Shown: positions 35,222 to 46,469 of the stretch, in pieces
How positions within the stretch are numbered: position 1 is the first letter of the stretch
Layout of the letters: each line of letters starts with the position of its first letter
Assembly: GCA_029204225.1 (NCBI GenBank)
Contig: CM055096.1
Location: 61,794,957-61,858,956, forward strand
Direction: 5' to 3'
Length of the DNA stretch: 64,000 nucleotides
Source of the DNA: Diphasiastrum complanatum
Lineage: Eukaryota > Streptophyta > Lycopodiopsida > Lycopodiales > Lycopodiaceae
The notes under the pieces: generated by a model
Seen by the model: the letters and a program-made list of their open reading frames with translations, nothing else
What the model was told of the DNA's origin: nothing
Databases searched by the model: none
Position numbers and translations under genes: made by a program

Positions 35222-35463
35222 TAACTCCAATAAACAACCATAACAAGTTATGATGTTCTGGAACAAAATTCGGCCACTATCTTGGCATCATTCATTCATG
35301 GCGCGTCAGCTTCGACCATTTTTGTCACATATTCAATTGCTAAAAATACATATCTTCGTTTGGTAAGTCATGTGACAAGTTTAATTGGTCCTAGGATATC
35401 GATTCCCCATTTTTTAAATGGAGCAAGGGGTAGAATTGGAGTAAGCGACCAATGCATACTCTT
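35222..35463 (-). pseudogene. Ty3/gypsy integrase core fragment (distal part of relic G2)
   Basis: Reading backwards from 35463 gives LTPILPLAPFKKWGIDILGP (the integrase W-G-x-D motif with the first catalytic Asp), then RRYVFLAIEYVTKMVEADAP and AKIVAEFC, with two stop codons. It ends exactly where the truncated LTR of element F begins. On the other side of F the gypsy RT picks up on the same strand, so this is the other half of G2. Confidence 0.8.
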
Positions 35464-35760
35464 AGTAGGCTAGTTAATGCCAATCAACTAGTTAGTTAGT
35501 CTTCGTCATTGCCATTCGTTTCAGCTGGGCGTGAAGTCTATGTCTCCAAGCCCGTTGAGCTGCCAGCTGGCAGCGTGAAAGATTCATCTTTGTCTCTTTT
35601 GTAGTTTTTTGTTTCTAGAGGTGTGTTTACGATTCACGAATGATTCATGAATTGTTCGTCTTTCGAGTCAAGGGACGTTGACTGTCGTGAATTGTTCTCG
35701 TTCGACTTTTGCTTCGTGTTCGTGCTGTGACAAAGTTGCAGGAGCTCACCATTTCTGACA
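35464..35760 (-). repeat. 3' LTR of element F, truncated
   Basis: Starts (reverse strand) TGTCAGAAATGGTGAGCTC and matches the outer 280 bp of the 5' LTR at 39912-40189, with several substitutions and small indels. The remaining ~450 bp are absent and gypsy integrase follows directly. Confidence 0.85.
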
Positions 35761-35769
35761 CTCCCTCTT

Positions 35770-37026
35770 GAACCTTGCAGCTTTGTACGTTTAGTCCAAT
35801 TGCCTTTCTTTGCTTGGCAAAGAGTGGCTTGTCGAGCGGTTTCGTGAGCATATCTGCAATCATATTTTCTGATTTTATATACTGGACCTGGAGCTCTCCT
35901 ATCGAGATCAAATCTTGAATGTGATGGTACTTCAAAGGTATGTGCTTTGTCTTTGAATGAAAGACAGGATCCTGGGACAGATAGATGGCACTGTAGGATT
36001 CGTTTTGCCATTTGCCAATGTGCCATGCCAAGATTGGAAGAGAATTGGCTCAAGGCATAAACAGAGAAGGCCAGATTGGGTCTAGTACAAATTGTCAAGT
36101 ACATCAAACTACCTACCATCTTCTGTTCTTCTTCTTCCGTTTTTGGGCAATCCTGCTTCGTGAGCTTGGCTCCAGCTATCATTGTTGTGGCCTTTTCTTT
36201 GCAGTCCATCATGTGGTACTGCTTTAGCACCTTTTTGGCATATTTTGATTGACTCAAGTGCATTTCGTCTTTTGTTTGATCTCTTCTGATCTCCAGCCCT
36301 AGGCATTTTGTTGCTTCTCCAATATCTGTGATTTTGTAGCTTTCAAAAATCTGACTTTTCGTGTGTTTGATCAGCATCAAGGAATTTCCTATCATCAGTG
36401 AATCGTCCAGAAAATGGTCAGTATCACAAAATCCTTTCCTACTCTTTTAATGTAGACATTGCAGTCTGGTTGAGTAGGATTGAAGTCTAGAGACTTCAGA
36501 AGACCATCAAGCTTTTTATACCAGGCTCGTGATACATTTTCTAGACCGTAGATGTATCTGTGCAATCGACAAACATGTTGTCTGTTGTTGGGGTTTTAAT
36601 AGCCTTCAGGGTGCAAATTTTCTCCTCTAGATCTCCATGGAGAAAGGTTGTTTTCACGTCAATCTAGTGAATTTCCAGATTGTACTGTGTGGAATATGCA
36701 AGGAGTAGCCTTATGCTTGTCATCTTGACCATGGGTGAATATGTGTCGAAATAATCGACACCATATCTCTGCGTGTAGCCCTTCACGACAAGCCTGGCTT
36801 TGTAGCGACCAATGGTGCCATCTGATTTCATCTTTTTCTTATACACCCACTTGCAGTCGACTATCTTTCTGTTTTCTGGCAGTGGCTCTAATGTCCATGC
36901 CTCGTTTTGCCTCATTGACTCAATCTCTTCTAATATTGCCTGCTTCCAAAATCTTCTCTCTGTACTCGGGATAGCTTCTTGGTATGTTGCTGGCTCTTCT
37001 ATGAAGCTGCAATATTCAAATTGCAT
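35770..37026 (-). pseudogene. Element F reverse transcriptase and RNase H
   Basis: RT begins FIEEPATYQEAIPSTERRFW and continues AWTLEPLPENRKIVDCKWVY, KARLVVKGYTQRYGVDYFDT and SIRLLLAYSTQYNLEIH to 36664. It then proceeds through other frames (a YGLE-type motif near 36540) to DIGEATKCLGLEIRRDQTKD and SQSKYAKKVLKQYHMMDC. The YVDD box is altered to an F-L-D-D type reading near 36400 and frames change around it. RNase H is represented by late pieces (SKTKHIPLKYHHIQD, VQYIKSENMIADMLTKPLDK) with an internal deletion. The element cannot make active RT. Confidence 0.85.
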
Positions 37027-37152
37027 GTCTTCGCTCCATTGAAGATTGTCAGAGTAGCGGTTTGGAGGTCTTCTTTGTCTTGTTGACCTTCGAAATTCGT
37101 TTCGTCGCTACTCGAACATTTGTTATTCGTGGGGTTGATCTTCTGCCTTCTG

Positions 37153-38061
37153 CTACTCTGGAGTCTGCGGCTCTGCATTCTGATTTGATGTTTGTCCTCG
37201 ATCTCCCTCTTGAATAGGCAGCAGTGTGAAGATCTCATGGCCTCTTTCGTCTTTCAGTCCAGGGAATGTGGACTCATCGAACTTCACATCTCTGTTCGAA
37301 ACAACCTTCTTTGTGGTTGGGTTGTAGAGCCTGTACACATGTGTTCCGTTTGAGTATCCGACCATGATTGTTTGCTCAGATTTGTCATCGAGCTTGCTTC
37401 TTTTTTCTTTGGGAATGTGCTTGTATGCTACACACCCAAACACACATATGTATGTTAGATCAGGCTTTCTGCCTGTCCACATTTCGTATGGTGTTTTGTT
37501 TTCCAGTGTTGTCGTTGTAGATCTATTCTGCAGGTGTATAGCTGCAGCCTGTGCCATCATGCATCTGGCTCCTTCAATTAGTGTTTTGTTTCTTCTTTCT
37601 GCCACACCGTTGTATTTGGGTGTGTATGCAAGAGTGAATTGGTGCTCTATCCCATGTTTTTCACAGAATCTTGAGAATTCTATGCTTTTGTATTCACCTC
37701 CATTGTCAGATCTAAGGATCTGTATCTTTTTTGAGGTGTGTCGCTCTACAAATGCCACGAACTTCTTGAAGGAATCAAACACTTCGGATTTCTTCTTCAA
37801 GTAGTAGATAGTGGTCATCCGGCTGTAACAACCTATGAACGTCAAAAAGTATCTCGAACCTAAGAGCGAATCCATCTTCATCGGTCCACAGGCATCAGAG
37901 TGAACGAGCTCAAGAACTTTCTTGTCTCTTCTTCCCTCACGTGTGAATGGATTCCGATGTTGCTTGCCTTTCTGACAAGCTTCACAGAACTCAGTTTCGG
38001 GCTTCGAAATCTTGAGACTTATGACAATGTCTTTTCTGCTCATGTCGTAAAGGCTCCGCAT
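37153..38061 (-). pseudogene. Element F integrase
   Basis: A 302-codon open piece. It has the second half of the HHCC zinc site (CEACQKGKQHR), HSDACGP (first catalytic Asp), RSDNGGEY (second Asp) and NGVAERRN (catalytic Glu). About 20-25 residues are missing after MMAQAAA, where copia integrases usually have a segment with FWAEA. The C-terminal region has the usual copia KVFGC-like motif (VFGCVAYKHIP), MVGYSNGTHVYRLYNP and DVKFDES. This is the best-preserved part of F. Confidence 0.9.
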
Positions 38062-38225
38062 GTTTAGATGATATATTCTCCTATGCCAGAGCTGATCTTC
38101 ATTTTATGATGCATTCAATATTTTGGCCTGGTAGAGATTTCCTTCTCTGCATCCGACCGTCAGCAACTTGTTTGTCATCTTCTCGATCATACGACAAGTG
38201 TTGCCGTCGCACAAAACTCGAATGC

Positions 38226-38652
38226 CTAGATCTGCCATCTTGGAGACAAATAGCAGATCTTTTTTGAGTGAGGGCACATAAAGTGCTCTTGGTAGCTCCG
38301 CTTGGCCTGACGTAGTTGTAGAGTGCTGATGCCTCTGACATCGTGTTTACTCCCATCACCTAGAATCACTACTCTGTTATTTTTGAGTTCGCGAAAGTCG
38401 ATCAAGACCTTCTTGTTGCAGGTTATGTCTGATGTTGCTTTTGAATCAATGACTACATCGTAGTCGTGTTCAAAGTAGCTTGTTGAAGCTTCATCGAGTA
38501 TCGTGAAAGCTTCATCACCTCTTTCAGCATCCTTTGATGGCCCTGCAACGTTTGCCTTTTCAGCTTTGTTATGTTTTTTTTGGGTTGAATTTGCAATCGT
38601 ATGCAGAATGCTCTTTTTTCTTGCAGTGCATACAAGGTATTGCTGAATTAAA
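38226..38652 (-). pseudogene. Element F protease region
   Basis: The active-site motif reads VVIDSKATSDITCNKK where copia proteases normally have DSGA; the Gly of the catalytic DSG turn is replaced by Lys, which should inactivate the enzyme. Flanking text (VVILGDGSKHDVRGISTLQL) fits the copia protease fold. Frame changes follow near 38260 and continue to about 38100. Confidence 0.8.
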
Positions 38653-39382
38653 CTAGCATTTGTTGGCTGTATGGCCTGGTTTGTGGCAGTGATCGCAGGA
38701 AGAAGATTGCTGATTCGAGGACTTCGTCTTCTTAAATCTTGGCTTGCTTTTGTTTTTCTTCTTCCCTTTCGTAAAGAGAGCTTTCTCTTGATCATTACTT
38801 CTCTCTCCTTCATCTCTCATCAGTCTCTCATTAGCAACAAAACTGACTACTTTGTCGAATGTCATATTTGGTAGACTCAGTATGAGCTTTCTCAGTAGCT
38901 GATAAGACGTCAGTAGAGATTTCATGAAGTACATCAGCTGCTGTGGTGCTGGGACCTGGTGCTCATGTCTTGATGCAGCGAGTTGAGCAAAGATCGTTCT
39001 GATCTTCTCAATGTGCTGATCAAACTGGTTGCCATCCCATGGTATGGATTGCAGCTGATTGTGAAGGTGCATGACTGAAGCTGCAGTCCTCACTTCATAC
39101 TTCTGCTTCAACCTTTCCCATGCTGCATGGCTGCTTTCGCAGTCTTCAATTTGCATGAGTAGATCTTCATTTATGGATGAAACAATGATCGCCATTGCGC
39201 GCTCATCTTTTTTGATTCATTCAACTCTCCTCGGGTCTCCTTCTGGAGGCTGCACCTCTGAGAGCTCGGTCACCGACCAGATGCCTTCGCCCTTCAGAAG
39301 CGTTTTGATTTTGAATTTTCAGATGTCGTAATTTGCGCCATTGAGACTAATTGCTATTCTTGTCTGGATTGATGTAGCCATA
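38653..39382 (-). pseudogene. Element F gag
   Basis: Reverse-strand start at 39382 (MATSIQTRIAISLNGANYDI) is the normal copia gag start, but two in-frame stops occur before 39195. From there 180 codons are open: CESSHAAWERLKQKYEVRTA, FDQHIEKIRTIFAQLAASRH and LPNMTFDKVVSFVANERLMR, then a Lys-rich linker and the knuckle CDHCHKPGHTANKC. Capsid-like RNA-binding protein in life; broken here. Confidence 0.85.
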
Positions 39383-39434
39383 TTGTGTTGTCTGGATGAA
39401 TCACTGTTGGGATATCAGTAGTGATAACTTGTGC

Positions 39435-39446
39435 ACTTTGATACCA
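39435..39446 (-). other. Primer binding site of element F
   Basis: Reverse strand reads TGGTATCAAAGT directly after the LTR end GCGACA. It differs from the usual TGGTATCAGAGC at two positions. Confidence 0.8.
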
Positions 39447-40189
39447 TGTCGCGAAAGCGAGGCTGTTTCTTTTTCGTCGTCGTCTTCTTATTCGCGAACA
39501 ATTTTGTGTCTTTGAATTTTCTATTTGCACGAAAGTTGTTTACAGAATCCCAGACACGTGATTACACATCATAGAACACATTCTATTCTAGCAATCAAGA
39601 CAAATTGACAGCACAAGACAGGGAGATGCATGGAAAAAGAGCGACTGTATTATAGTTTAGTTTTTAGAGCAAGATCATCAGTGTCTCGCTTGTTGGCGGA
39701 ATGACATTCTGCTCTTTCGTTGTGTTCTGCTTGTTGGCAGACTTTCATGCATAGCTATAGTTTCTAGTATTTTTCTTTCTGCTCTACTCGCTACCTTTCT
39801 CTCTCTGTCTCTTACAGATTATATTTTTTTCATTATTTTTAATGATCCAGAGAGGATCGTTTATACCTCCACAGTGTGGAGTTTACAAGATGGCTAAACG
39901 TAGAATCACAAGACTAGTTAACACCAATCAACTAGTTAGTCTCTGTCATTGCCATTCGTTTCAGCTGGGCGTGAAGTCTATGCCTCCAAGCCCGTTGAGC
40001 TGGCAGATGGCAGCGCGAAAGATTCCTCTTCATCTCTTTTGTAGTTTTTTGATTCTGGAGGTGTGTTTACGATTCGCAAATTCTTCGTCTTTCGAGTCAA
40101 GGGACGTTGACTGTCACGAATTGTTCTCGTTTGCCCTTCGCTTTGTGTTCGTGCTGTGACAAAGTTGCATGAGTTCACCATTTCTGACA
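39447..40189 (-). repeat. 5' LTR of element F (743 bp)
   Basis: Reverse-strand ends are TGTCAGAAATGG and TTTCGCGACA, giving TGTC...GACA inverted termini. The PBS adjoins one side and gypsy RT sequence the other. Confidence 0.85.
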
Positions 40190-40985
40190 ATTTGTGGTTT
40201 TATTGTATAACACAAATCATCAATAAATTCTTCCATAAATACTCATAAATAATCTTGAAAAATAATTTTCATCATTCTATAAAAGAGAGCTAGTGCATTG
40301 CACAAGTTGAAATGCATCTATTAATAGGCATATGCTCCCCAATCGATTGTAAACCTAGTTTCTGACCGTTCTTCTTGTTAATCAGATACTTGATTATATC
40401 TTGAAAATCCATCCAAACAACTGTATCACTCATGTCTTGGTACTTTATCAAGAATTGTATCAGTGAATGGCAACGGGTGATGATCTTTCCTTGTTGCAAC
40501 ATTTAATTTTTGAAAGTCATGGCATATACAAATTTTGCTTGTCTTCTTTTTATGCACCACAACAACAGGTGAGACCGACTCGCTCCTTAGGACATGATAG
40601 ATTATTCCAGTGATTATTCCAGTTTCTAGATAATTCTCCAGTTCATCTTTCACCATAAGAGAATACTTCAGATTTAGTCGATATTGCTTTTGTCAAATTG
40701 GCACACCATCTAGTTTCAAATTGATCTGATCTTCTCCAATTTTTTTTGGAATTCATTTGAGATCATGCATGCATAGTCTAGGAAAACACATCTGGATATT
40801 TTTTAAGTATATCAGTGTAAGCATGCAACTCTTCTTTTGATAGGTGTTTGGATAAGTTCAATACTTTATCATGTATAGCTGATATATGAATAATAGCATC
40901 AGGTTTGGTGCTTCCTTCAGTCATATTTGTAAAATTAAAGAATATCCTTGGACTTCTCAATTCGACGCAACATTCTCTATGATAG
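40190..40985 (-). pseudogene. Ty3/gypsy reverse transcriptase N-terminal half (relic G2)
   Basis: Reverse reading shows HLSKEELHAYTDILKKYPDV, then VKDELENYLETGIITGI, SESVSPVVVVHKKKTSKICI, CHDFQKLNVATRKDHHPLPF and DTILDKVP, followed in another frame by a YSCLDGFSRYNQVS-type stretch, FTIDWG-like text and FMEEFIDDLCYT. The last contains the catalytic FIDD box of gypsy RT. Immediately after it the LTR of element F begins. RNase H and the integrase N-terminus are missing on both sides of F. Confidence 0.85.
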
Positions 40986-41150
40986 ATGACGATTATGCCT
41001 TTGCAACCTCATAACATTCAAAATAATTTATTTGAATGTCATCATCATTAGTCGATTATGCAAATTGGTTCCTGACATTGGTGTTTCACTTTCAGTTGTT
41101 AGACTTCCAAGATATTACATGTGTTATGGACTTGTCTAAATTAGCAACAA

Positions 41151-41475
41151 CTAGAAAGTCCAGTGTATTACAACATTAGCTTGGTGTAACCAAGGTCTTC
41201 CGATTAATACAAAATATGTTGGATTGCCAATTTTCTTTGTTACAAGAAAATTCATAATGAATGGCTCATTTTGTATGGAGGCCAGTACCTTCTCAAGCTT
41301 GCCGACACGTTTTCTCCTTGTAGAGTTAGCTGATTTAATATTCCTTTTGGTTGGATGAATATCAGTCAATCCGAGAGTGTGTGTTGTATCTTCTATCATA
41401 ATATATATTCACACTCAATCATGAATATATTGGTATCTTTTCAATGAGACAGCCTTCAATAGTCACGTTGATTTC
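41151..41475 (-). pseudogene. Ty3/gypsy protease-like region (relic G2)
   Basis: The segment NIMIEDTTHTLGLTDIHPTK, GKLEKVLASIQNEPFIMNFL and YFVLIGRPWLHQANVVIHW matches the plant gypsy retropepsin-like fold with its late LGRPWL motif. The position of the catalytic D-(S/T/G)-G is spoiled by a stop just upstream of NIMIEDT. Confidence 0.7.
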
Positions 41476-42002
41476 AAAAGCTCCCAAGTCTCCTAGATCC
41501 ACTCCTAATAATTCAATCTCTGGTGGCTTGCGTTTTTGCCTCCTTTTAGGCTATATCATGACAATAGCCTTTGACGATTTAGAAGGCTTAATATTGTCAT
41601 CCTCTTGAAAAGAAACTCACTTCATAGATTTTGCTTCGCGTAAATCTGCATTGAATAAATCTTTCACTTCTAAAGCAATGTCTTTGTCAAACAACCTTTT
41701 TATGTTTTGGGCTTAATATAAATCATATTTTTCAACTTTAGACTTTCATACAGTTGGTTCTTTTTTCTTTGTGTGCCCTTGTCAAGTTAGATCCTTTGAT
41801 TTGTTTTGACGAGCAAAATTTCATGTCATAATTTTTTTCATTTCTTTCAAGTGACCTGGCCAACTCGAACCAAGTTTTGTCCAGGCTTGGTCTTCTGTCA
41901 TTTCAACTCTCTGAACAATAGCATTATTGATTCCTTCTCCACTAGTGTTGTTGACATTTGAACCAACTTGACTAGAATCTTTGGCTTCAGTAGCTTTGGA
42001 CA

Positions 42003-42480
42003 TTATGTATTGATATGTCCCTCTCCTCTGCAATTCGAGAATAAAGGTGTATAGCCGACTTGGCTTTTTGGTTTTGGACAATTTTGAGAGTAATGTCCTA
42101 CTGCTCCACAATTAAAACAGGTTCCTCGCGATCTCTTGGGTTGTGCATTTTGTGTAGCATAAACAACTTTCTGCATAGGTGCCATAGTCTGCATAGGGAC
42201 AAACCATTTTGGAGCAAATTTCGGCTTTGTCGATTGAGGATTGCCCTGTATAAATGAACAAGACTCATCTCTTTTAGTTTTGCACAAATATTGTATCTCT
42301 CCAGGTGCATTATATTCCACATATGGTACTTGGTTATGTGAGCATTCAATATGTATATGTCCCGAAAAGTTACATTTGGTACACGAGAGACTTGCATTGG
42401 TTTTAGCACTTTCTTTCACTTCTCCTTTATTTCTAGCATCTGCACTTGTAAATCATGCATATGAAAAGTTCTATTCGCTA
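42003..42480 (-). pseudogene. Ty3/gypsy gag with zinc knuckles (relic G2)
   Basis: One 138-codon open piece holds CTKCNFSGHIHIEC and CFNCGAVGHYSQNC, both CX2CX4HX4C, and a third degraded knuckle (FSNCRGEGHIN) lacking its first Cys. Before it, in other frames, is a helical segment (NRTFHMHDLQVQMLEIKEK). The segment between here and the protease is badly eroded. Confidence 0.8.
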
Positions 42481-42529
42481 TCTCTTTTTTCATTCAATTA
42501 TCTAATTTTTGTGTTGGTTTAGGAGTTTT

Positions 42530-43642
42530 AAACAATTTAATCACTAGACAATAATGAGTCTCTCCATGATCTGTCATATCGAATAGCATCCTCTTGGTAT
42601 CCTTTATCAATTCAATATTATTGTTGAATAGTAATGTATCATCCAGATATAGTGTGATCATGATAAGGGATTGTTGAATGGCTTTGAAGCAGACATCATA
42701 GTTTGCAGAGCTTGGTTCAAATTGTTGTTCGATAAGGAATGAGTTGAGTTGATGAAACCATGCTCTCAGATAACCCTTTGGCTAGATAACCCTTTGGTTG
42801 GATCATATAAATATCTTATTTAATAACTCCATTGAGAAATGAAGTTTGTATATCTAATTGATGTACCTCAAGGTTGGTTGCAGCAATGAATGATAGCAGC
42901 AATTTGATAGATGAGTGCTTTGACCACTGGGCTAAATGTTTCAAAGTAGTCAATCTTGGGAATCTATGAGAATCCCCTTGCCACCAGTTGGGGCCTTTTG
43001 TCAATGTTGCCATCTTCTTTGTACTTAATCTTAAAGATCCATTTGTAGTCGATAACCTTTCAACCTGCAAGTAACTTAGTGACACTCCATGTATTTTTTT
43101 TTATCAGTGAGTTGTATTCTTTATGCATAGCTTTCTTCCAAGGATTTGAATCGGCCTGTGTGAGTGTTTCTTCGACTATGGTTGGCTCCTGTGAAAGATA
43201 CTGAGCATACTCATATGTGAATCTAACAAGCTAAGTTCAAATTCTTGTTGATCTTCTGGGACGTGCTTCTGGCTGCAAAATTCGATGATGTGTTAGCTGC
43301 TCTTGGGTTGCAGCTTTTTGTTCTTTTTTTTGAGTCTGATTGTATACAATGGCTACTTGAAGAACTCGAAATGGTATTTCGATATTCATGAGTATTTGGG
43401 ACATGAACAACGAGTATAATTTAGTTTGTGTTCTTCAAGTCAATAAACTGATCTTTAGTAACATCCTTACTTGTGAAAATTTTATAAGCTACAAGATTAT
43501 ACAATCTATACATGCCATTCGAATAAGAATAACCAACAAAAATTGTGTTAATAGAATGCTTGTCCAGTTGTTTCTTTTTGGTGTCTTTAGAGACATGAGC
43601 ATAGGATGTGCATCTGAACCAAGATTCTTCATGGCCTAACAC
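42530..43642 (-). pseudogene. Ty1/copia fragment J (integrase tail and RT)
   Basis: Reverse strand: integrase C-terminal motif TSYAHVSKDTKKKQ and SINTIFVGYSYSNGMYRLYN; then, in shifting frames, RT text (PWKKAMHKEYNSL, TWSV, YKWIFKIKYKEDGNIDK, DYFETFSPVVKA, LEVHQLDIQTSFLNGVIK) and the catalytic region as ITLYLDDTLLFNNN followed by DHGETHYCL. It stops near 42530, where gypsy gag sequence takes over. No LTRs identified. Many frame changes. Confidence 0.8.
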
Positions 43643-43849
43643 AACATGATGCCTAATAATATAGAATTATTAGCACAAACCAACTAGTTGTAACTTGGAC
43701 GAAGATGTCAACTGACACCGTACATGTTCACTATTATGAAAGAAAAATATATCAATGTTATCTAATATAACACCTATATAATAAAGGAGATGTGCAATAA
43801 TCACACTATAGGTGAATGGTTTGACAAAACAAGCGAACAAAATACTTTA

Positions 43850-44380
43850 TAAATTCATGAATAAATCACTACAGCTCATTTGTCAGATTGGGACAAGAAG
43901 TTACCTTCTATTCTATATATGATGAGCTTATCAAAACACGGGGAAAATAACCACAAAAAGGACTCCTTTTTATTTGGTTTATGGACTGTATCTGATTCTA
44001 CCAATCAAATTCCAAGTTCCCATGTATCAAATTGAAGTTGCAGAACGAATGTCAACATAAGATAGTTTGCAACAATGACTTCAAATGCTAGATAAACTAG
44101 AAGGGGATTGGAAAGCATCAATGGAGAAAACCAAGATTGTTCTAGAAAAATGTAACAAACAATTTGATTCCCAAATAAAGAATGTTGTGTTAAAAGAAAG
44201 TGACTATGCATTATTGTACGATACTCGACATATAAAGTTTCTTGAAAAATTACACACAAGATGGATGAGACCTTACAAAGTGATTGATATATTCAACAAT
44301 GGATCAGTTCAATTGGTAGATTTGGAGGGAAATCTACAACCCACAAGAGTCAATGGTTCCAGGTTGAAGAAATACTACAC
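43850..44380 (+). pseudogene. Ty3/gypsy integrase C-terminal fragment K
   Basis: Forward strand: a WDKKLPSILY-type stretch, TPFYLVYGLYLILPIKFQVP, YQIEVAERMS, then from 44085 a clean frame LDKLEGDWKASMEK, ESDYALLYDTRH and RWMRPYKVIDIFNNGSVQLV followed by VNGSRLKKYY. This is the late integrase domain with the GPY/F-type module that ends gypsy polyproteins. It has a few stops upstream of 44085. An LTR should follow but could not be recognised. Confidence 0.8.
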
Positions 44381-44753
44381 ATGGTATGATTTTATTTGTT
44401 TTCATTTTATCTATTCGACGTTGAGTCGACACTTTTGTTGACAAGGTTGAATTTTTGTTCGATTTATTATTTGTTTTCATGGTAATCTTGTTAACGTATT
44501 TTCGTTAATGTTTTTTAATTTTTGAATCAGCATAAATTGTCGACCATTAAGTATGAAGAAAAGTATCTTTGAAGCATGATTTTTTTTGAATTTTTCTCGA
44601 ATTTTAGAATGTTCTTGTTTTCGAATCATTTATTTTCTACTTGTAACCTATTGGTTTGTTATACCCTTAATTTTTTAGTAGCCTTTCTTTAAAGGACTAC
44701 CCTTATTAGTACATGTGACCATATTTTTTAAGTCTAATTATTACTCATTTATT

Positions 44754-44763
44754 GTTAGGTTTT
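44754..44763. repeat. Target-site duplication (left) of the SINE-like element
   Basis: GTTAGGTTTT, identical to 44880-44889. Its T end merges with the poly-T of the tail, so the exact boundary on this side is uncertain. Confidence 0.7.
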
Positions 44764-44879
44764 TTTTTTTTTTTTTTTTTTGGTATAGAGAGTTACGCCA
44801 TTAGTGGTGAGATTCGAGTGTGTGCCATGCTGATCGCAGTTAACAACTCTACCCAAGCACCGCGCTATGATGGACATTG
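44764..44879 (-). mobile_element. Short tRNA-derived SINE-like element with poly-A tail
   Basis: Reverse strand: a ~98-bp body (44879-44782) followed by an A-run (44781-44764 and into the repeat). An A-box-like TAGCGCGGTGCTTGGG lies at 44867-44852, followed by TAGAG as in tRNA D arms. A B-box-like ACTCGAATC lies about 30 bp later, near 44819-44811. The element is bounded by perfect 10-bp direct repeats GTTAGGTTTT (44754-44763 and 44880-44889). RNA polymerase III promoter boxes, an A tail and a target-site duplication together define a SINE, mobilised in trans by LINE machinery. It is shorter than most plant SINEs. Not a normal tRNA gene: no proper acceptor stem is visible. Confidence 0.7.
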
Positions 44880-44889
44880 GTTAGGTTTT

Positions 44890-46464
44890 ACTTTTTGAGA
44901 TCATTTAATACATGATGGAGAATGATCACATGCAGGATGTGTTATTACTGTTAATAATGTTATCAAATTGGCCATTCCAAAAACCAATTTGCCTTTCATT
45001 TTGAATTACTTATCACGATCAAACGAAGGCAATGTGCGCACGCTTTGCCATAATTAATGTTTGGGCTTTCCGTCTTCAGTTAAATTACATTTTTGGCAAC
45101 CAATTTCATGCAACTACGTTATTTTCAGTAAGGTAATTATGCAAGGCTCCAAGTTTTATTCTTCTCCAGAGACCACGTTCTCTTTTTAGCTCTAGTCAGT
45201 CGGGGACTCAGTTAAGAGAATTACCTAGCAATAACTAATGCAATTTCGGAAATGCTATATTTCGTTAAACAGCTTCCCATGCATAGATCTGAATTACGCG
45301 GGAACTAATCTCAAGGTCACCTCGGTGGGAGTGCAGGGCTGTCGGTTATCTGATATAATTTCCTAGCCGTGGGTCCTCGCTCCTATGGTGAAGTATCCTG
45401 AATTGTGGACATAGTATATAGTACTTCAATTTCAGCTTTACTTGGTGCAGTACAAGTGCTGATTATAAATGCTCTCGCTTCTGTTACATAGGATCGAATG
45501 GGAGAAGACGGGACGGGGGGTGCGTTAGCAGGCATGCAAAAGCCTGGTGATGCTGAGATGAACTCTGAACAATGGGTGTTATCTGAGGACATGGAAAGGA
45601 GGTAGAAACGTACGATAATAGAGGTGTTACCAAGGTGAATTGTGATAGCTGATAATGTAGGTAGTAGACAACCATGGAAGTGTAGACGTTATCACTATGG
45701 AAGCATGCTGATTGTAGTGTGTTATCAGCACAAGAAATAGTGACTAAAAGAAAGTAATTCAAGACACTATAATGTGCAAGAAAATTCCTACATATGCTTC
45801 AATTAAATGAGCTGAGTACAACGATTCTTTATGAATCTGGTGTGAAAAATAAGCTAGAATACAGATCACTACAATGTCTGTCATGAAATAGCTTACGATC
45901 GTGCGTAGCACTCTGTGTGTCACACTACTTTGCTCGCTGTAAAACTCTCTTGCAATCACTTCTCAATGAGATCGATCATTACACGTATCTCTCATCAGTT
46001 TTGATGTTGGCGCTTAGTCACTATTTATTGACGAACTAACCATCTTGTAATCTTTTAATTAATTGTACAAACGTAATAGATGGTAGTGATTATGACTAGC
46101 AAAGTCTGCCTTATTACAGTTTGTGATAGTTTGTAAAGCGCCATAGAAGTTAATCGTGAGAAAATTGTCGTTATCATGTTTTGATATTTGCAATAAATAC
46201 AATGTATTTCTATAGTTGTCGAGAAGTTTGCATTTTTTACGGTTTTGAAAAAGGTTTAAAATGACGAGATCTGCATGTATCTTTGATACTTCGCAGTTTT
46301 CGTCTGTTGCAAAACTTTGTGTAAATTTGCAGGTAGCTGGAACTATCACAAAATTGTGAGTAAATCTACATTGTCGCAGATTTTTGGCTTTTTCGCTTTT
46401 GTAGAATCAAGTGTTTTTCTGCATAATTGCATCTACGGTTGACAGAAAAAAAGAGTGGTTGGAA
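44890..46464. other. Unassigned stretch
   Basis: No gene recognised. The part adjoining 46464 may be the remainder of the 3' LTR of element E, because A is inserted just inside that LTR, but with no second copy I cannot mark its far end. Confidence 0.4.
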
Positions 46465-46469
46465 ATAAA

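Larger units (their letters stand above)
35464..40189 (-). mobile_element. Ty1/copia retrotransposon F, inserted in gypsy relic G2
   Basis: Reverse-strand order: 5' LTR 40189-39447, PBS, gag, protease, integrase, RT, RNase H, polypurine tract (GTTCAAGAGGGAG), 3' LTR 35760-35464. The 3' LTR is cut short: about 297 bp remain of 743. Same family as remnant H (shared LTR start, purine tract and pol sequence). Gypsy sequence of the same strand lies on both sides. Gag, protease and RT/RNase H carry stops or shifts, so it is inactive. Confidence 0.9.

Noticed and set aside
44782-44879. Functional tRNA gene
   Set aside because: A- and B-box-like motifs are present, but there is no acceptor stem, and the A tail and direct repeats fit a retroposed SINE.
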